A DNA stretch of 64,000 nt from Pseudoalteromonas sp. P1-9 (lineage in GTDB: Bacteria; Pseudomonadota; Gammaproteobacteria; Enterobacterales; Alteromonadaceae), in NCBI RefSeq assembly GCF_001399975.1, contig NZ_LKBD01000021.1:1-64000 (forward strand). The letters are read 5' to 3'. Below the pieces are notes generated by a model, which was not told the DNA's origin, did not search any database, and worked only from the letters and a program-made list of their open reading frames with translations. The position numbers and the translations under genes are program-made. Positions 1-9,052 of the stretch are shown here, in pieces (positions within the stretch are counted from its first letter, which is position 1; every line of letters begins with the position of its first letter).

Positions 1-29
1 AAAAAGCCCACAACAGAGTGTGGGCTTTG
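1..29 (-). terminator. Rho-independent terminator of the RND operon
   Basis: The inverted repeat GCCCACA / TGTGGGC has a 6-base loop. Read on the minus strand it is followed by a run of five or more T at the window edge. It lies just after the stop codon of the RND permease gene and would end that operon. Confidence 0.75.
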
Positions 30-46
30 GTAGGTTAGACAAGTAA

Positions 47-3000
47 TCAGATTTTTACAGTAGCGTCGTCATCAATGTCTGATTGAGAAATGTCCTTTTT
101 CTCTTTGTCTCGTCTAAAAAGACCTTTTATATCTTCAAGTGCAACGTATTGGCATGGGATCAGCACCAGGGTGATCACCGTTGCGAATAACACACCAAAT
201 GCGAGTGATACAGCCATTGGCACCACAAGTTGTGCCTGTAAGCTGGTTTCACTCAAAATTGGAATAAGACCGATAAATGTCGTTGCTGAAGTCAGTAAGA
301 TAGCGCGGAAGCGTTTACAACCAGCGTCAACCACCGCATCTTTAATGGCAACACCTTGCTTACGAGCGTTGTTAACAAAGTCCACCATAACCAGCGAGTC
401 ATTTACTACCACACCTGCTGCGGCAATAATACCGAACATCGACAGGGCACTCATGGTCATGCCAAGTACCATATGGCCGAACATTGCGCCAATGATGCCA
501 AATGGAATAACCGACATAATTAACAGCGGTTGCGAGTAAGAGCGCAGTGGAATAGCCAGTAGGCTGTAAATTACCATTAATGAAATAATGAAGTTCTTAA
601 TTTGCTCCATCATTGAGTCCATTTCTTCTTGCACGCGACCCGTTAAGTTGGTGCTAATACCTGGGAACTTCTCAAGTAATGTTGGGATGTACTCTTCACG
701 AATATCTTCTGCGACTTTAAAGGGTTCAACCTGCTCTGCATCAATGCTGGCCCATACATTAATTGTACGGCGCGCATTTTCACGGCGAATACGGCTTACA
801 CCTTCAACCAGTTTTACTTCAGCCACTTCTGATAGCAGTACCTCAGCACCTTGCGGCGTGATAATGCGTACATCGTGAATACGGCTGATTGCGTTACGTT
901 CTTGCTCTGGGTAGCGGATCATTACGCGAACTTCTTCGCCGTCACGTAAAATACGTTGTGCTTCTAAGCCGTAAAAACTAAAGCTTACTTGCGATGCAAC
1001 ATCCGCTAAGGTTAAGCCTAAGCTGTAGGCAACTGGTTTTAGTTCAAACTGCACTTCATCGGTCGCTGTTTGCATTGAATCATTTACATCACCCACACCT
1101 TTAATGGTATTTAGATGTGTTTTTAACTCAGCGGCAGCTAAACGCAGTTCTTCCATATCTTTGCCTTCAAGGCGGAAACTAATATCGCCGTCGTCACGTT
1201 GGTTACCACCAATGCTGTCGCGAATATTTAGGTTTTTAACCGCGGCAAAGTCAGGCATTTTGCTACGCCAGCGATCGGCAAGTTCAAAGGTATCCATTGG
1301 GCGCAGTTCAGGGTCAACTAGTTTTGCCATGACCTCGGCATTGGTACGGCCTTCTAATCGCACAGAGATTGCTTCAATCATTTTCTGACCGTGCTCTTGC
1401 TCAATTAGCTTGTCTTCGTTCAAAATTAATTGCTCAATTTTTAACGCCGTATCAAGTGTTGTGCGCTCGGCAGTAGCTTGTTCCATCTCAATGTTGATAT
1501 TAGCGAAATCGTGCGGCACTTTAGGATTGGCAACAAACTTAACAAAGCCACCTGCAAATAGACCACCACTAATAATCATTAAGCCAACGAAAGCGAAAAT
1601 AACCGGGTAGCGGAACTCAATAAATTTAACAATCATTGGACGGTAGCTGTTATCGATAAAGCGTTTTAAACCACCATCTAACCCTTCACGCATACGGTGT
1701 AATGGGTTTTTAGGGTTGTGTGGCTTTAATTTCATTTTTGCTAAGTGAGCAGGCAATATCAGCTTTGATTCAATCAGTGAAAAGATTAAACATAAAATGA
1801 TTACACCACCAATGGATTTTGATACCGCAGCTTCTGGGCCGCTATCTAGCATCATCGGTAAGAATGCTGCAATCGTGGTGAGTACACCAAAGGTTGCAGG
1901 CACTGCCACGCGTTTTACCCCGCGAATGACGTTGTCGGTTGAGTGGCCGTGTTTTTCAATTTCACTGTGTGCTGATTCCCCAATGACAATGGCGTCATCC
2001 ACTACTATGCCGAGTACCAGAATAAAGGCAAACAGCGACATAATATTAATGGTGATATCAAGGCCGCCAAGTGGCATAACTAACAATGCACCTAAGAACG
2101 ACACAGGTAACCCCATCATTACCCAAAACGCCAGTTTAATGCGAAGGAATAATGCTAAGCTCAGGATAACCAACAAGCCACCCCATGCCATATTTTCAAT
2201 CATCATGTTTAAACGACCTTCAAGGTAATAGGTCATATCAACAAATGATTCTAACGTTACGCCTTCAGGCAGCTCTTTTGCTTTCTTTTCTAAGTAGGTG
2301 TTAATTGTTGCAGCAACTTTAGTGATGTCTTGATCTTCTGACGCACCAATAAAGAAGGTACGTGAGTTGTCGCCATTAAATTTAGAAAATTGAATGCCTT
2401 CTTGAAAGCCATCGTTAACTGTTGCAACGTCACCAAGTAAAATCTGGCTGCCGTCGGCTAAGCTAACAAGCGGGAGTTTTTCAAACTCTTTGCCGCGATA
2501 GGCTTGGTTTTCAACACGCATTGAAATGTAGCCGTTTTCAGCACGAATTTGACCTGCCGACATATTAGCTGACGATGCACGTACTGCATTGGCAACATCT
2601 CTAAACGTTAGTCCGTATTCACGCAGTTTGTCAGGGCTAATTTCTATGCCAATTTCATAGTTTAAGCCACTGTAGTATTCGGCAATATTAATGCCCGGTA
2701 ATGCTAATAGTTCATCATGAATTTTGTAGCCTAAATCTTTTAACTCGCGTTGCGAAAGCGGACCATGTAGCGATAAAAACATCACTTCTTGACGGTACTT
2801 TTCTTTTGCAACAATAGGACGTTCCATACCATCAGGGAAGGTTGAGATGGAGTCAATTTGCATCTTAACTTCATCAAGTACTTCTTTGGCATCGTAACTT
2901 TCGTCAATTCGGATCCACGATTGTGAGAAGCCACGGTTAGAGTAAGTGATAAGGCGTTCAATGCCTTGCATACCCTCTAATGCTTCTTCAATTTTCATGG

Positions 3001-3205
3001 TTATGCCTTCTTCTACCTCTTGCGCGGCAGCGCCAGGGTAGGCAACTTGAACTGACATCCAACTGCTTTCAAATTGCGGGAACATTTGTTTACGAATGGT
3101 CATAGCGGTAAATAAGCCACCGACCAAAATAATGATCATTAGCAGGTTTGCAGCAACAGGGTTGCGAGTAAACCATGCAATGATACCTTTATTTGTATCA
3201 ATCAT
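47..3205 (-). CDS. RND-family efflux permease (AcrB/HAE type)
   Basis: A 1052-residue inner-membrane proton-driven efflux pump subunit. The length and internal duplication fit the RND family: a first TM helix near residues 15-35, a large periplasmic loop, a TM bundle near 340-560, a second periplasmic loop, and a TM bundle near 860-1030. TM4 carries the paired acidic residues of the proton relay (GIVVDDAIVIGE), as in drug and hydrophobic-compound exporters. The start codon at 3205 has a GAGGA ribosome site 7 bases upstream and lies 3 bases after the adaptor gene, so the two are one operon. No outer-membrane channel gene is adjacent, so a TolC-type partner elsewhere is presumed. The substrate cannot be inferred. 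The C-terminus is acidic and rich in D and K. Confidence 0.93.
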   Translation of the reverse strand: MIDTNKGIIAWFTRNPVAANLLMIIILVGGLFTAMTIRKQMFPQFESSWMSVQVAYPGAAAQEVEEGITMKIEEALEGMQGIERLITYSNRGFSQSWIRIDESYDAKEVLDEVKMQIDSISTFPDGMERPIVAKEKYRQEVMFLSLHGPLSQRELKDLGYKIHDELLALPGINIAEYYSGLNYEIGIEISPDKLREYGLTFRDVANAVRASSANMSAGQIRAENGYISMRVENQAYRGKEFEKLPLVSLADGSQILLGDVATVNDGFQEGIQFSKFNGDNSRTFFIGASEDQDITKVAATINTYLEKKAKELPEGVTLESFVDMTYYLEGRLNMMIENMAWGGLLVILSLALFLRIKLAFWVMMGLPVSFLGALLVMPLGGLDITINIMSLFAFILVLGIVVDDAIVIGESAHSEIEKHGHSTDNVIRGVKRVAVPATFGVLTTIAAFLPMMLDSGPEAAVSKSIGGVIILCLIFSLIESKLILPAHLAKMKLKPHNPKNPLHRMREGLDGGLKRFIDNSYRPMIVKFIEFRYPVIFAFVGLMIISGGLFAGGFVKFVANPKVPHDFANINIEMEQATAERTTLDTALKIEQLILNEDKLIEQEHGQKMIEAISVRLEGRTNAEVMAKLVDPELRPMDTFELADRWRSKMPDFAAVKNLNIRDSIGGNQRDDGDISFRLEGKDMEELRLAAAELKTHLNTIKGVGDVNDSMQTATDEVQFELKPVAYSLGLTLADVASQVSFSFYGLEAQRILRDGEEVRVMIRYPEQERNAISRIHDVRIITPQGAEVLLSEVAEVKLVEGVSRIRRENARRTINVWASIDAEQVEPFKVAEDIREEYIPTLLEKFPGISTNLTGRVQEEMDSMMEQIKNFIISLMVIYSLLAIPLRSYSQPLLIMSVIPFGIIGAMFGHMVLGMTMSALSMFGIIAAAGVVVNDSLVMVDFVNNARKQGVAIKDAVVDAGCKRFRAILLTSATTFIGLIPILSETSLQAQLVVPMAVSLAFGVLFATVITLVLIPCQYVALEDIKGLFRRDKEKKDISQSDIDDDATVKI

Positions 3206-3208
3206 GGT

Positions 3209-4408
3209 TTAGTCCTCGTTTTTCATCGCAAGTTCTGCAACAGGTTTTGCAGGCTTTATATCGCTTGCCAGTGCCGCATTGGCAAGTTTCATCCCTGCTT
3301 TAGGGCGCTTAATATTAGACGCAATAATTTGTTCATTATCGCCTAAGTCGCCTTTAACAATTAAATCACGGCCTTCTTCACGTAGTATTTCAACACTACG
3401 ATATGCCAGCACACCGTCTTCTAACACAGCAACTTTACCGTCTTTAACGAGGTGTGACTTAACACGGCTTACGCCTTCAATTGATAAGCCTGAAATTGCT
3501 GCATTTACATAAGAACCATAACGCAGTGGTGTATTGTTAGAATCTAAACCATACGGGTCTTTAATTTCTGCTACTAAATAAGACATACGGCTTTTGTTAT
3601 CTACTTGGCCTTCGCTGCGTACAATTTTTGCTTGCCAATGGTGCAGTTTGCCTTGGTAATTTGTAACAAGGTCAACTTCTGCGTTTAAACCGCCTTGCAT
3701 TAAGAACTGTAATTCTTTATCCGCTACAGGCAGGCGTACTTCGGCAAAGTCAGTACTACTTAATTCGCCAATTGGGCTACCTGAATTTACTACTGAGCCA
3801 AGTGCTACTGAGCGCGCGGTAATAATAGCGTCGTAAGGCGCTTTGATGTAAGTCCGCTCAAGGTTGCGTTTTGCACGTTTAACACCGGCTTCTGCCGCAC
3901 GGTAGCGCGCTACCTTTTCAGCAAGTTGTGGTTTACGCAGATAAAGTTCGGTTGGCACAAATTCGTTTTTGGCACTTTCTTTAATACGTTCCCATTCGGA
4001 TTCGGCAACGCGTTTTTGTGCTCGTTCTAATTCAAGTGCTGCGCGCGCCTGCGCGAGACTTGCTTCTGCTTCTGTCAGCGCTGCTTCGTAATCGTTTGGA
4101 TCGATACGGGCAATCACTTCGCCTTGCTGAACAAAGCCACCTTTAACAAAGGCATCTGAAATTTCAGTTACTTGACCGGTTACTTGCGCAGTAAGTGAGG
4201 TGTGATACTTAGGATTAACTAACCCGTAAGAGTTAACGTTTAGTGTGATGGTTTCAACACTGTTATCTTCAACTACAACAACTGGAATTGAGTCTTTTTC
4301 TTCTTTTTTTTCCGGTGGCTTTTTCATTGCACTTAAACCTGCTGCAACGCCAACTGACCCTAGCAAAACAGCTAGGGTGATCCCGGTGAGTTTTAATTTG
4401 CTCGCCAT
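3209..4408 (-). CDS. RND periplasmic adaptor (membrane fusion protein)
   Basis: A 399-residue HlyD/AcrA-type membrane fusion protein that would bridge the RND permease to an outer-membrane channel. The N-terminus has one hydrophobic segment (about residues 7-27) without a lipobox, so it is probably an uncleaved anchor or signal peptide. A lipoyl/barrel-sandwich half follows (near 70-110), then an alanine- and glutamate-rich coiled-coil hairpin (about 110-185), the second lipoyl half (YIKAPYDAIIT) and beta-barrel domains. A lysine/glutamate-rich linker near 30-40 is unusual but harmless. AGGA lies 8 bases before the ATG. It is the first gene of the operon and is transcribed away from the YkgJ gene. 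Confidence 0.92.
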   Translation of the reverse strand: MASKLKLTGITLAVLLGSVGVAAGLSAMKKPPEKKEEKDSIPVVVVEDNSVETITLNVNSYGLVNPKYHTSLTAQVTGQVTEISDAFVKGGFVQQGEVIARIDPNDYEAALTEAEASLAQARAALELERAQKRVAESEWERIKESAKNEFVPTELYLRKPQLAEKVARYRAAEAGVKRAKRNLERTYIKAPYDAIITARSVALGSVVNSGSPIGELSSTDFAEVRLPVADKELQFLMQGGLNAEVDLVTNYQGKLHHWQAKIVRSEGQVDNKSRMSYLVAEIKDPYGLDSNNTPLRYGSYVNAAISGLSIEGVSRVKSHLVKDGKVAVLEDGVLAYRSVEILREEGRDLIVKGDLGDNEQIIASNIKRPKAGMKLANAALASDIKPAKPVAELAMKNED

Positions 4409-4687
4409 TGTAAATTCCTACATTTTTCTATTGATGACGACGTTACTATAGAGAAGAGAATGTTTACGAAGATGAGCTAGATGTAACAAACTATGTGTGA
4501 TTTTTGATAATGATTTTTAATACGCTCATAACTATATGAAATACATGGTTTCTAAATGTTGTCTAAAGATAACCTAAAAACATATTTTGTTACATTTAAT
4601 CAGGCCGTCGGCACTTGAAGTGACGCTATCGCAAGCCATGACAGAATGTTTTATAATGCGAGCCGAGAAACAAAAGGGGTTTTAAAC

Positions 4688-4936
4688 GTGGAGTGTCGAT
4701 TAGGATGTGGTGCGTGCTGCATTGCGCCAAGTATTTCATCATCAATACCGGGTATGCCAATGGGTAAACCCGCGGGTGTGCGTTGTGTGCAGCTGGACGA
4801 CAATAACTTATGTCGATTATTTGGAGATAAAACCCGCCCTAAAGTCTGTTTAGACTTTAAGCCAACACATGATGTGTGTGGTGATACCAATGACGATGCA
4901 ATGAAAATTATTAGTTATCTTGAAGGGGCAACCTAA
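4688..4936 (+). CDS. YkgJ-family cysteine-cluster protein
   Basis: An 82-residue member of the YkgJ family (putative zinc/iron-binding cysteine cluster). The protein opens with ECRLGCGACC, then conserved SIPGMPMGKPAG, and ends with RPKVCLDFKPTHDVCG, so seven cysteines form the expected cluster. I chose the GTG at 4688 because GGGG lies 8 bases upstream and family members start directly at MECR; an ATG at 4646 in frame has no ribosome site and would add 14 unconserved residues. The biochemical role of the family is not established. The gene stands alone and ends at a strong hairpin shared with the convergent DUF4136 gene. Confidence 0.85.
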   Translation: MECRLGCGACCIAPSISSSIPGMPMGKPAGVRCVQLDDNNLCRLFGDKTRPKVCLDFKPTHDVCGDTNDDAMKIISYLEGAT

Positions 4937-4971
4937 TCTCGCTTTCACCAATTGAACTTGCCCTTAATAAC

Positions 4972-4998
4972 AAAAAAGCCATCATTGATGGCTTTTTT
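4972..4998. terminator. Bidirectional Rho-independent terminator
   Basis: GCCATCA-T-TGATGGC is flanked by six A on the left and six T on the right, so it works in both directions. It sits between the convergent YkgJ (+) and DUF4136 (-) genes. Confidence 0.85.
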
Positions 4999-5011
4999 GT
5001 ATCCGCTTACC

Positions 5012-5575
5012 CTACATTAATTCAGGGGGGAAGTTTGAAAGAATTTCGGCAATCAGCTCGTTAGCTGCTTTTGTACGCTGTTCTGGCGATTGGTTTTTAG
5101 TTAACTTACCGCCTTTTGCGCCGCGCCAAACAAGGGCTTTTTCGTTGCGATCAATAACATCTAACACCAGCGTACCTACTTCATATTCGCGAGTTGATGT
5201 ATGGGTTTCCATTCCTACGCCCCAGTAACCCCAACGCGCGCTGTACGGGTAACCCATACCGGTATTGTATGAAATGGTGTCGGTACTAATTTTCTTTTCA
5301 ACTGATGCGTGGTAGTTAATCAGTACGTCAGCTGAGTCGGTTGCTGTTTGGGTAAAGCCTTTCGCTTTTAATTCTCGTGCAACTGCTGCACGCACACGTT
5401 GTTCCATTAGCGGACTAATTTGGTAATTAGTGGTGTTTTTAGCAAGATCGGCGTTATCAACAAAGGCAAATGTTTTATAGTTTGCAAAATTTGCTGTGCG
5501 GTCATAGTCCCAATCAGGGGTTTTTGCACAGGCAGCTAACAGTAACACGCCACATGCGATTAGTAGGTTTTTCAT
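5012..5575 (-). CDS. DUF4136 lipoprotein
   Basis: A 187-residue predicted outer-membrane or periplasmic lipoprotein. The N-terminus MKNLLIACGVLLLAAC has a clear signal peptide and lipobox (LAAC). The body matches the DUF4136 pattern: an early YDRTANFANYKTFAF segment, then a central RVRAAVARELKAKGF helix, a region starting at DVLINYH, and a late segment on 'WRGAKGG' and 'R...ANELIAEILSNFPP'. I chose the ATG at 5575, which has AAGGAG 7 bases upstream; the in-frame TTG at 5581 does not. No function is known for the family. The gene is monocistronic. Confidence 0.85.
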   Translation of the reverse strand: MKNLLIACGVLLLAACAKTPDWDYDRTANFANYKTFAFVDNADLAKNTTNYQISPLMEQRVRAAVARELKAKGFTQTATDSADVLINYHASVEKKISTDTISYNTGMGYPYSARWGYWGVGMETHTSTREYEVGTLVLDVIDRNEKALVWRGAKGGKLTKNQSPEQRTKAANELIAEILSNFPPELM

Positions 5576-5707
5576 AATCAAGCTCCTTGGCCAGCTAACG
5601 AAGTTGTGTTTTGTTTAAGAAAGATAACATAGATTTTAGGAACTGTAATCTCTATGCTAATGGTAAGACTACAGTTTTTATCTTAATAGACAATGAATAG
5701 GGATAAA

Positions 5708-6751
5708 ATGAATAACAATTGGACAAAACAGGCATTTGCTAAAATTGCCGCCGATTATACCCGCTCAGCGGATACCCATTTAATTCCATTTAATTTAACG
5801 GCATTTCCTAATATTGAGTTTTATCTTAAAGATGAAAGTACACACCCAACAGGTTCACTAAAGCATCGTTTAGCACGTTCATTGTTTTTGTATGCGCTTA
5901 GCAATGGTTGGATCAATGAAAATACGCCGGTAATTGAATCCTCAAGCGGTTCAACGGCGGTTTCTGAGGCTTATTTCGCAAAATTACTAGGTTTACCCTT
6001 TATTGCAGTTATGGCAAAAACCACTGCGAAAGAGAAAATAAAGCAAATTGAGTTTTATGGTGGAAAATGCCATTTAGTTGAAAATACCACACAGATTTAT
6101 GCCGAATCACAACGTTTAGCAGATGACCTTGGTGGCCATTATATGGACCAATTTACCTATGCGGAGCGGGCAACCGATTGGCGTGGTAATAATAATATTG
6201 CTGAGAGTATTTTTTCACAAATGGCTAAAGAGCCAAACCCTATTCCACGCTGGATAGTGATGAGTCCAGGTACCGGCGGTACATCGGCAACAATTGGTCG
6301 TTACGTGCGCTATCAAGGTGTTGATACACAGTTGTTGGTAGTAGACCCAGATAACTCGGTATTTTATGACTTTTATAAAAATGGTGATAACACGCTGACA
6401 AATCAAACGGGTAGTCGCATTGAAGGCATTGGTCGCCCGCGAGTAGAGCCTTCATTTGTACCTGGTGTGATTGACGATATGTTAAAAGTGCCTGACGGAC
6501 AAAGTATTGCAGCGATGATGTGGCTAACCAAGTTACTCGGTCGAAAAGTTGGCCCTTCAACAGGCACTAATCTTGTAGGCATGTTACACCTAGCAAAACA
6601 AATGCATCAAGCAGGGAAGTCGGGCTCTATCGTAAGTTTGATTTGTGATAGTGGCGAGCGTTATTTAAACACTTATTACGATAACGATTGGCAACAAGCG
6701 CATATTCCGATAGATGCTGACTATCAAAATTGGATCAGTACCTTGGTTTAG
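5708..6751 (+). CDS. PLP-dependent cysteine synthase-family enzyme
   Basis: A 347-residue fold-type II PLP enzyme related to cysteine synthase and cystathionine beta-synthase. The PLP lysine lies in HPTGSLKHR; the substrate/phosphate loop is [11 protein letters not shown]; the glycine-rich phosphate-binding loop is [13 protein letters not shown]; and the C-terminal CDSGERY motif is present. The long variant with [11 protein letters not shown] resembles the yeast Cds1-like L-cysteine desulfhydrase branch rather than CysK/CysM, so beta-elimination of cysteine is a plausible alternative to synthesis. I chose the ATG at 5708, which has AGGG 5 bases upstream; an ATG at 5693 is also in frame. The next gene, an NhaC-type transporter, starts 67 bases downstream on the same strand, suggesting co-transcription. 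Confidence 0.85.
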   Translation: MNNNWTKQAFAKIAADYTRSADTHLIPFNLTAFPNIEFYLKDESTHPTGSLKHRLARSLFLYALSNGWINENTPVIESSSGSTAVSEAYFAKLLGLPFIAVMAKTTAKEKIKQIEFYGGKCHLVENTTQIYAESQRLADDLGGHYMDQFTYAERATDWRGNNNIAESIFSQMAKEPNPIPRWIVMSPGTGGTSATIGRYVRYQGVDTQLLVVDPDNSVFYDFYKNGDNTLTNQTGSRIEGIGRPRVEPSFVPGVIDDMLKVPDGQSIAAMMWLTKLLGRKVGPSTGTNLVGMLHLAKQMHQAGKSGSIVSLICDSGERYLNTYYDNDWQQAHIPIDADYQNWISTLV

Positions 6752-6818
6752 TGCATTTTTTTGCAATTATGTTTTTAACTGTTCAAAATAAGCCGCTTAT
6801 TGCGTGCTGAGAATAATA

Positions 6819-8177
6819 ATGAACGATTCAATTTATACCATTATCCCGCCGATTGTGGCGATATTAGTTGCCATTTGGCGTAAAAGTGCCATTCAAGCCT
6901 TAGTAGTTGGGTTAGTACTTACATACTTTATGTCATCAAATTTTGCGCCATTAACAAGTGTAAGCGCGATGACTACAGGGGTGATTGATGTCGCAACATC
7001 CACCTATAATCAACGCATTATTATATTTAGTTTATTGATTGGTGCGGTGCTTGCGCTGGTAAATGCCAGTGGTGGTGTGGCTGGTTTTATTAATGCGCTT
7101 AATAAAAAGCATTGGGTTGATAACGATAGAAAAGCCGCGATGGTTCCGACTTTAATCGGTTCGTCTATTTTTACTGATACTAATTTAAGTATGTTTACCG
7201 CTGGGCTTGCGTCGCAGAACATCTTCGATAAATATAAATTATCGCGTGCGCGCCTTGCCTTTATTCTCGATTCTACCTGTTCGCCAATTAGTATTTTATT
7301 GCTGATTAATGGCTGGGGCGCATATATTTTAGGCTTGCTTGATGGATATAATTTATCGGATGAACTGGGCGTTTTACTAAGTACCATAGGTTATAACTTT
7401 TATCCAATTATTGTAATTTGTGTGGTGTATTACACGGCGTTAAGCGGGCGCGTGTTTGGCCCTTTAAAAGCGGCCAGCAGCAAGGTCGAATCAAAGTTTG
7501 AGCAAAATGATACCATTGGCAAATCGCGATACCTTATTATTCCGATGCTTGGCATTATTTTTATTACCTTAGGTTTACTCTATTACACAGGTGACGGAGA
7601 CTTACGCCGCGGCAGCGGTTCGTTCTCGGTGCTTTGGGCCGTGGTGACAAGTTATCTGGTGCTTGTTTTGATGTTGTTACTTGATAAAGTATTTTCAATC
7701 AAAAATGTGGTATCGCACAGCCTTAAAGGTATTAAAAACTTAGTGCCAGCGGTTGCGGTGTTAGTGTTGTCGTTTGCCTTTGGCGATGCGGTAAAAGCCT
7801 TTGGCACAGGCACTTACGTTAGCGGCCTCATGAGCTCTGAAGTATCAATGCTTTGGATTGCACCGTTACTGTTTATTACTGCAGGTATTATGGCATTTGC
7901 CACGGGTACATCGTGGGGAACCTTTGCCATTTTATTTCCAATTGCCTTACCTATTGCATTACAAACAGGCATTGAACCGGCGTTTTTATTAGCAGCCGTT
8001 TTGGGCGGCGGGGTATTTGGCGATCACGCTTCACCTATTTCAGATTCGACCATAGTGGCGTCTATCGCCAGTGGGTGCGATCATATTGAGCATGTGAAAA
8101 CCCAGTTACCGTATTGTTTGGTGATTGCTGCAATCAGTTTATTACTGTACGTTGTGGTAGGCAGTTTTATAATTTGA
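6819..8177 (+). CDS. NhaC-family Na+/H+ antiporter-like transporter
   Basis: A 452-residue polytopic inner-membrane protein with about 11-12 hydrophobic helices. It shows the NhaC/ArcD-superfamily pattern: an N-terminal PPIVAILVAIWRK helix, a helix with two polar residues (FTDTNLSMFTAG), a TGTSWGTFAILFPIALPIA segment and the conserved GVFGDHASPISDSTI. Members exchange Na+ for H+, or in some cases amino acids or organic acids. The ATG at 6819 gives a typical N-terminus; a GTG at 6804 is also in frame. It probably forms an operon with the upstream PLP enzyme, so it may move a substrate or product of that enzyme. That link is inference from position only. Confidence 0.87.
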   Translation: MNDSIYTIIPPIVAILVAIWRKSAIQALVVGLVLTYFMSSNFAPLTSVSAMTTGVIDVATSTYNQRIIIFSLLIGAVLALVNASGGVAGFINALNKKHWVDNDRKAAMVPTLIGSSIFTDTNLSMFTAGLASQNIFDKYKLSRARLAFILDSTCSPISILLLINGWGAYILGLLDGYNLSDELGVLLSTIGYNFYPIIVICVVYYTALSGRVFGPLKAASSKVESKFEQNDTIGKSRYLIIPMLGIIFITLGLLYYTGDGDLRRGSGSFSVLWAVVTSYLVLVLMLLLDKVFSIKNVVSHSLKGIKNLVPAVAVLVLSFAFGDAVKAFGTGTYVSGLMSSEVSMLWIAPLLFITAGIMAFATGTSWGTFAILFPIALPIALQTGIEPAFLLAAVLGGGVFGDHASPISDSTIVASIASGCDHIEHVKTQLPYCLVIAAISLLLYVVVGSFII

Positions 8178-8308
8178 TCTGGATTTGGCATAACAAATTA
8201 TCAAGTGAGAAGGTTTAAACCAATAAATCTATCTATGACAAATTGGTAGTTAACGTATAAAGCCAAGTTCAGGTTATTTAGTATTTTTAGCGAAGACACG
8301 GAGGCCGT

Positions 8309-8659
8309 ATGCAACACGAAAAAATAAATTATCTTGAGTTTCCAGCCAGCGATTTATCACGGATAAAAGCCTTTTTTAATGCGGTTTTTGCCTTTGAATT
8401 TACCGACTACGGGCCAGAATATACCGCGTTTAATAATGCCGGTATTGATGGTGGCTTTTATTTAAGTGACAACGCTATGGCGGTAGCTAAAGGCTCAGCA
8501 TTAGTTGTGTTTTACAGTGCAAATTTGGCTGAAACCCAAGACAAAATTACCGCAGCTGGCGGCAAAATTGTAGTGGAAACATTTGAGTTTCCAGGCGGAA
8601 AACGTTTTCACTTTAGCGATCCTTGTGGCAACGAATTTGCTGTGTGGAGCGACAAATAA
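8309..8659 (+). CDS. VOC-superfamily protein (glyoxalase-like)
   Basis: A 116-residue single-unit vicinal-oxygen-chelate protein. It contains INYLEFPASDLSRIKAFFNAVF at the N-terminus and HFSDPCGNEFAVWSDK at the C-terminus, the two beta-alpha-beta-beta-beta halves of the fold. The potential metal ligands are weak: the N-terminal histidine position is a glutamate (YLEF), and the C-terminal glutamate is kept (NEF). This short group is often annotated as a glyoxalase or bleomycin-resistance relative, but substrates are unknown. GGAGG lies shortly before the ATG. The gene is monocistronic and ends at a terminator. Confidence 0.85.
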   Translation: MQHEKINYLEFPASDLSRIKAFFNAVFAFEFTDYGPEYTAFNNAGIDGGFYLSDNAMAVAKGSALVVFYSANLAETQDKITAAGGKIVVETFEFPGGKRFHFSDPCGNEFAVWSDK

Positions 8660-8678
8660 CACACTAACTCCATAAATA

Positions 8679-8718
8679 ACGAGGCATACTTAAATCAAAT
8701 AAAGTGTGCCTCGTTTTT
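8679..8718 (+). terminator. Rho-independent terminator after the VOC gene
   Basis: GAGGCATACTT pairs with AAGTGTGCCTC (one G-T type mismatch) across a 9-base loop and is followed by GTTTTTG. It separates the VOC gene from the convergent DUF3088 gene. Confidence 0.8.
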
Positions 8719-8727
8719 GTATCTTAT

Positions 8728-9027
8728 TTATGGATGCGCCGCAGCGCCACCAAACTCGCTCGCTAGATGGTTGATAATAGCTACTGGATCGGTGATGGTA
8801 CGCTTGTTTTCTAGAATAAGTACTGGCAACCACTGATTTTCTTCGCCAAGTAATTCAACCACTTGCTGTCTTGGTTTAGCAAAATCAATGCGGCGAATAT
8901 CTAGGTGTTCTTGCCAATGTGGATTAAACTGTAGTGCACCCTCTATCATCGCACAATGAGAGCATACCCACATTTTTCCAGGTCCATCTTCAAATGGCAT
9001 AGTTAAAATAAATAAAATTGGTTTCAT
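8728..9027 (-). CDS. DUF3088 domain protein
   Basis: A 99-residue protein matching the DUF3088 pattern: MKPILFILTMPFEDGPGK, then CSHCAMIEGAL, a central RIDFAKPRQQVVELLGEENQ segment and WLPVLIL. The CxxC pair (WVCSHC) and the beta-alpha-beta arrangement recall a thioredoxin or glutathione-S-transferase N-terminal fold, but no function has been shown for the family. It lies 25 bases downstream of the FosA gene on the same strand and is probably co-transcribed with it. FosA uses a thiol co-substrate, so the pairing is worth noting, though this may be chance. Confidence 0.8.
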   Translation of the reverse strand: MKPILFILTMPFEDGPGKMWVCSHCAMIEGALQFNPHWQEHLDIRRIDFAKPRQQVVELLGEENQWLPVLILENKRTITDPVAIINHLASEFGGAAAHP

Positions 9028-9052
9028 TGTTTACTCCATTAAATCTGAACGT

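Noticed and set aside
90..539. 149-codon open frame antisense to the RND permease gene
   Set aside because: It runs through the coding region of a clear RND gene, lacks a ribosome site, and its translated sequence is a serine/threonine-rich shadow with no family resemblance.
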